Positions 63,643 through 64,000 of a stretch of 64,000 nucleotides of DNA are shown here, in pieces. The translations under genes were made by a program, and so were the position numbers. The stretch comes from Ditylenchus dipsaci. Taxonomy: Eukaryota > Nematoda > Chromadorea > Rhabditida > Anguinidae. The stretch lies in NCBI GenBank assembly GCA_004194705.1, contig SADC01000251.1, forward strand, positions 248,001 through 312,000, written 5' to 3'. The notes beneath the pieces are model-generated. The model worked only from the letters and a program-made list of their open reading frames with translations. It did no database searches and was not told the DNA's origin. The number at the start of each line of letters is the position of its first letter. The stretch's first letter is position 1.

Positions 63643-64000
63643 TATTACATGCTTAGATGATATATAAATTTTAGCAAGTACCACCCATATTTTGCTCAAA
63701 TTCCAGGTAGTTAAGAACATGCAAACTTACCTACTTTTAATGCTGTCTTACCCATCCGGATCCGTCTTTTTTTTTCAAATTTTCACCATCGTGTTCAGCG
63801 TGGAATGAACAATACTGATTAAAAAAACTGAGAAATAAAAACAATATTTAAGTTTAAAATTTTTCGTGGCACATTTTAATTTTTTCGTGACATGTTTCAG
63901 GGTTTTTAGCAAACCAAGCCGATGCTATATTGAGCATCGACTGTATTCCTGAGTCACACTCCTCCAATATCAGAATTTCGACTAAAAATTAGCTAGATGC

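Overview
The window is eukaryotic and most likely nematode. Supported genes have 43-60 bp introns with GTAAG-like donors and TTTTCAG acceptors. Several have a TTTTCAG acceptor a few bases to about 40 bases upstream of the start codon, which suits spliced-leader trans-splicing. One gene is a nuclear hormone receptor of the expanded nematode type. I cannot name the species. Most of the sequence is transposon-derived, with AT-rich spacers, and there is one 17-base N gap (13630-13646).

Layout. 0-6 kb: partial C2H2 zinc-finger exon (edge), a transposase-like gene, an F-box-like gene on the minus strand. 6-21.5 kb: almost only nested foldback and terminal-inverted-repeat elements, including a 3.25 kb element with 9-bp target duplications, a GC-rich array and a Helitron helicase remnant. 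21.9-23.2 kb: the C-terminal half of a formin FH2 domain with one in-frame stop. 25.3-26.3 kb: a CACTA-type element directly upstream of a small coiled-coil gene (26.35-27.06 kb) and a small F-box-like gene (27.3-28.05 kb). 32.9-37.1 kb: the cleanest genic island, an RGG-repeat protein gene with one in-frame TGA and a complete LSM14/CAR-1 gene. 37.3-41.7 kb: nested and tandemly duplicated repeats. 41.7-49.6 kb: a nuclear hormone receptor gene with transposon-filled introns. 50.9-64 kb: hAT-like and other elements, plus an F-box-like/C2H2 gene at 57.4-58.3 kb.

The most striking structure is a pair of long inverted arms, 30772-32633 and 48603-50950, 16 kb apart. Each carries the ligand-binding exons of the receptor facing a 100-residue protein resembling the C-terminal membrane domain of ribophorin II (RPN2, oligosaccharyltransferase). 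The only DNA-binding-domain exons lie between the arms and read into the right one. Inversion between the arms would join them to the left ligand-binding exons instead. The two RPN2-like copies differ by two single-base indels that cancel only if the intron between them is spliced.

The mobile-element record is unusually readable. Intact target duplications can be seen for TA (Tc1/mariner/pogo-like), 3-bp (CACTA and PIF/Harbinger-like), 8-bp (hAT) and 8-9-bp (Mutator/Merlin-like) elements, several nested in one another, with paralogous empty sites. Many families fill their subterminal regions with a short private motif. tRNA-like sequences with A and B boxes occur throughout, and one supplies the end of a reading frame.

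All superfamily names come from terminal sequence and duplication length alone. No database search was possible, and exon models are by eye.
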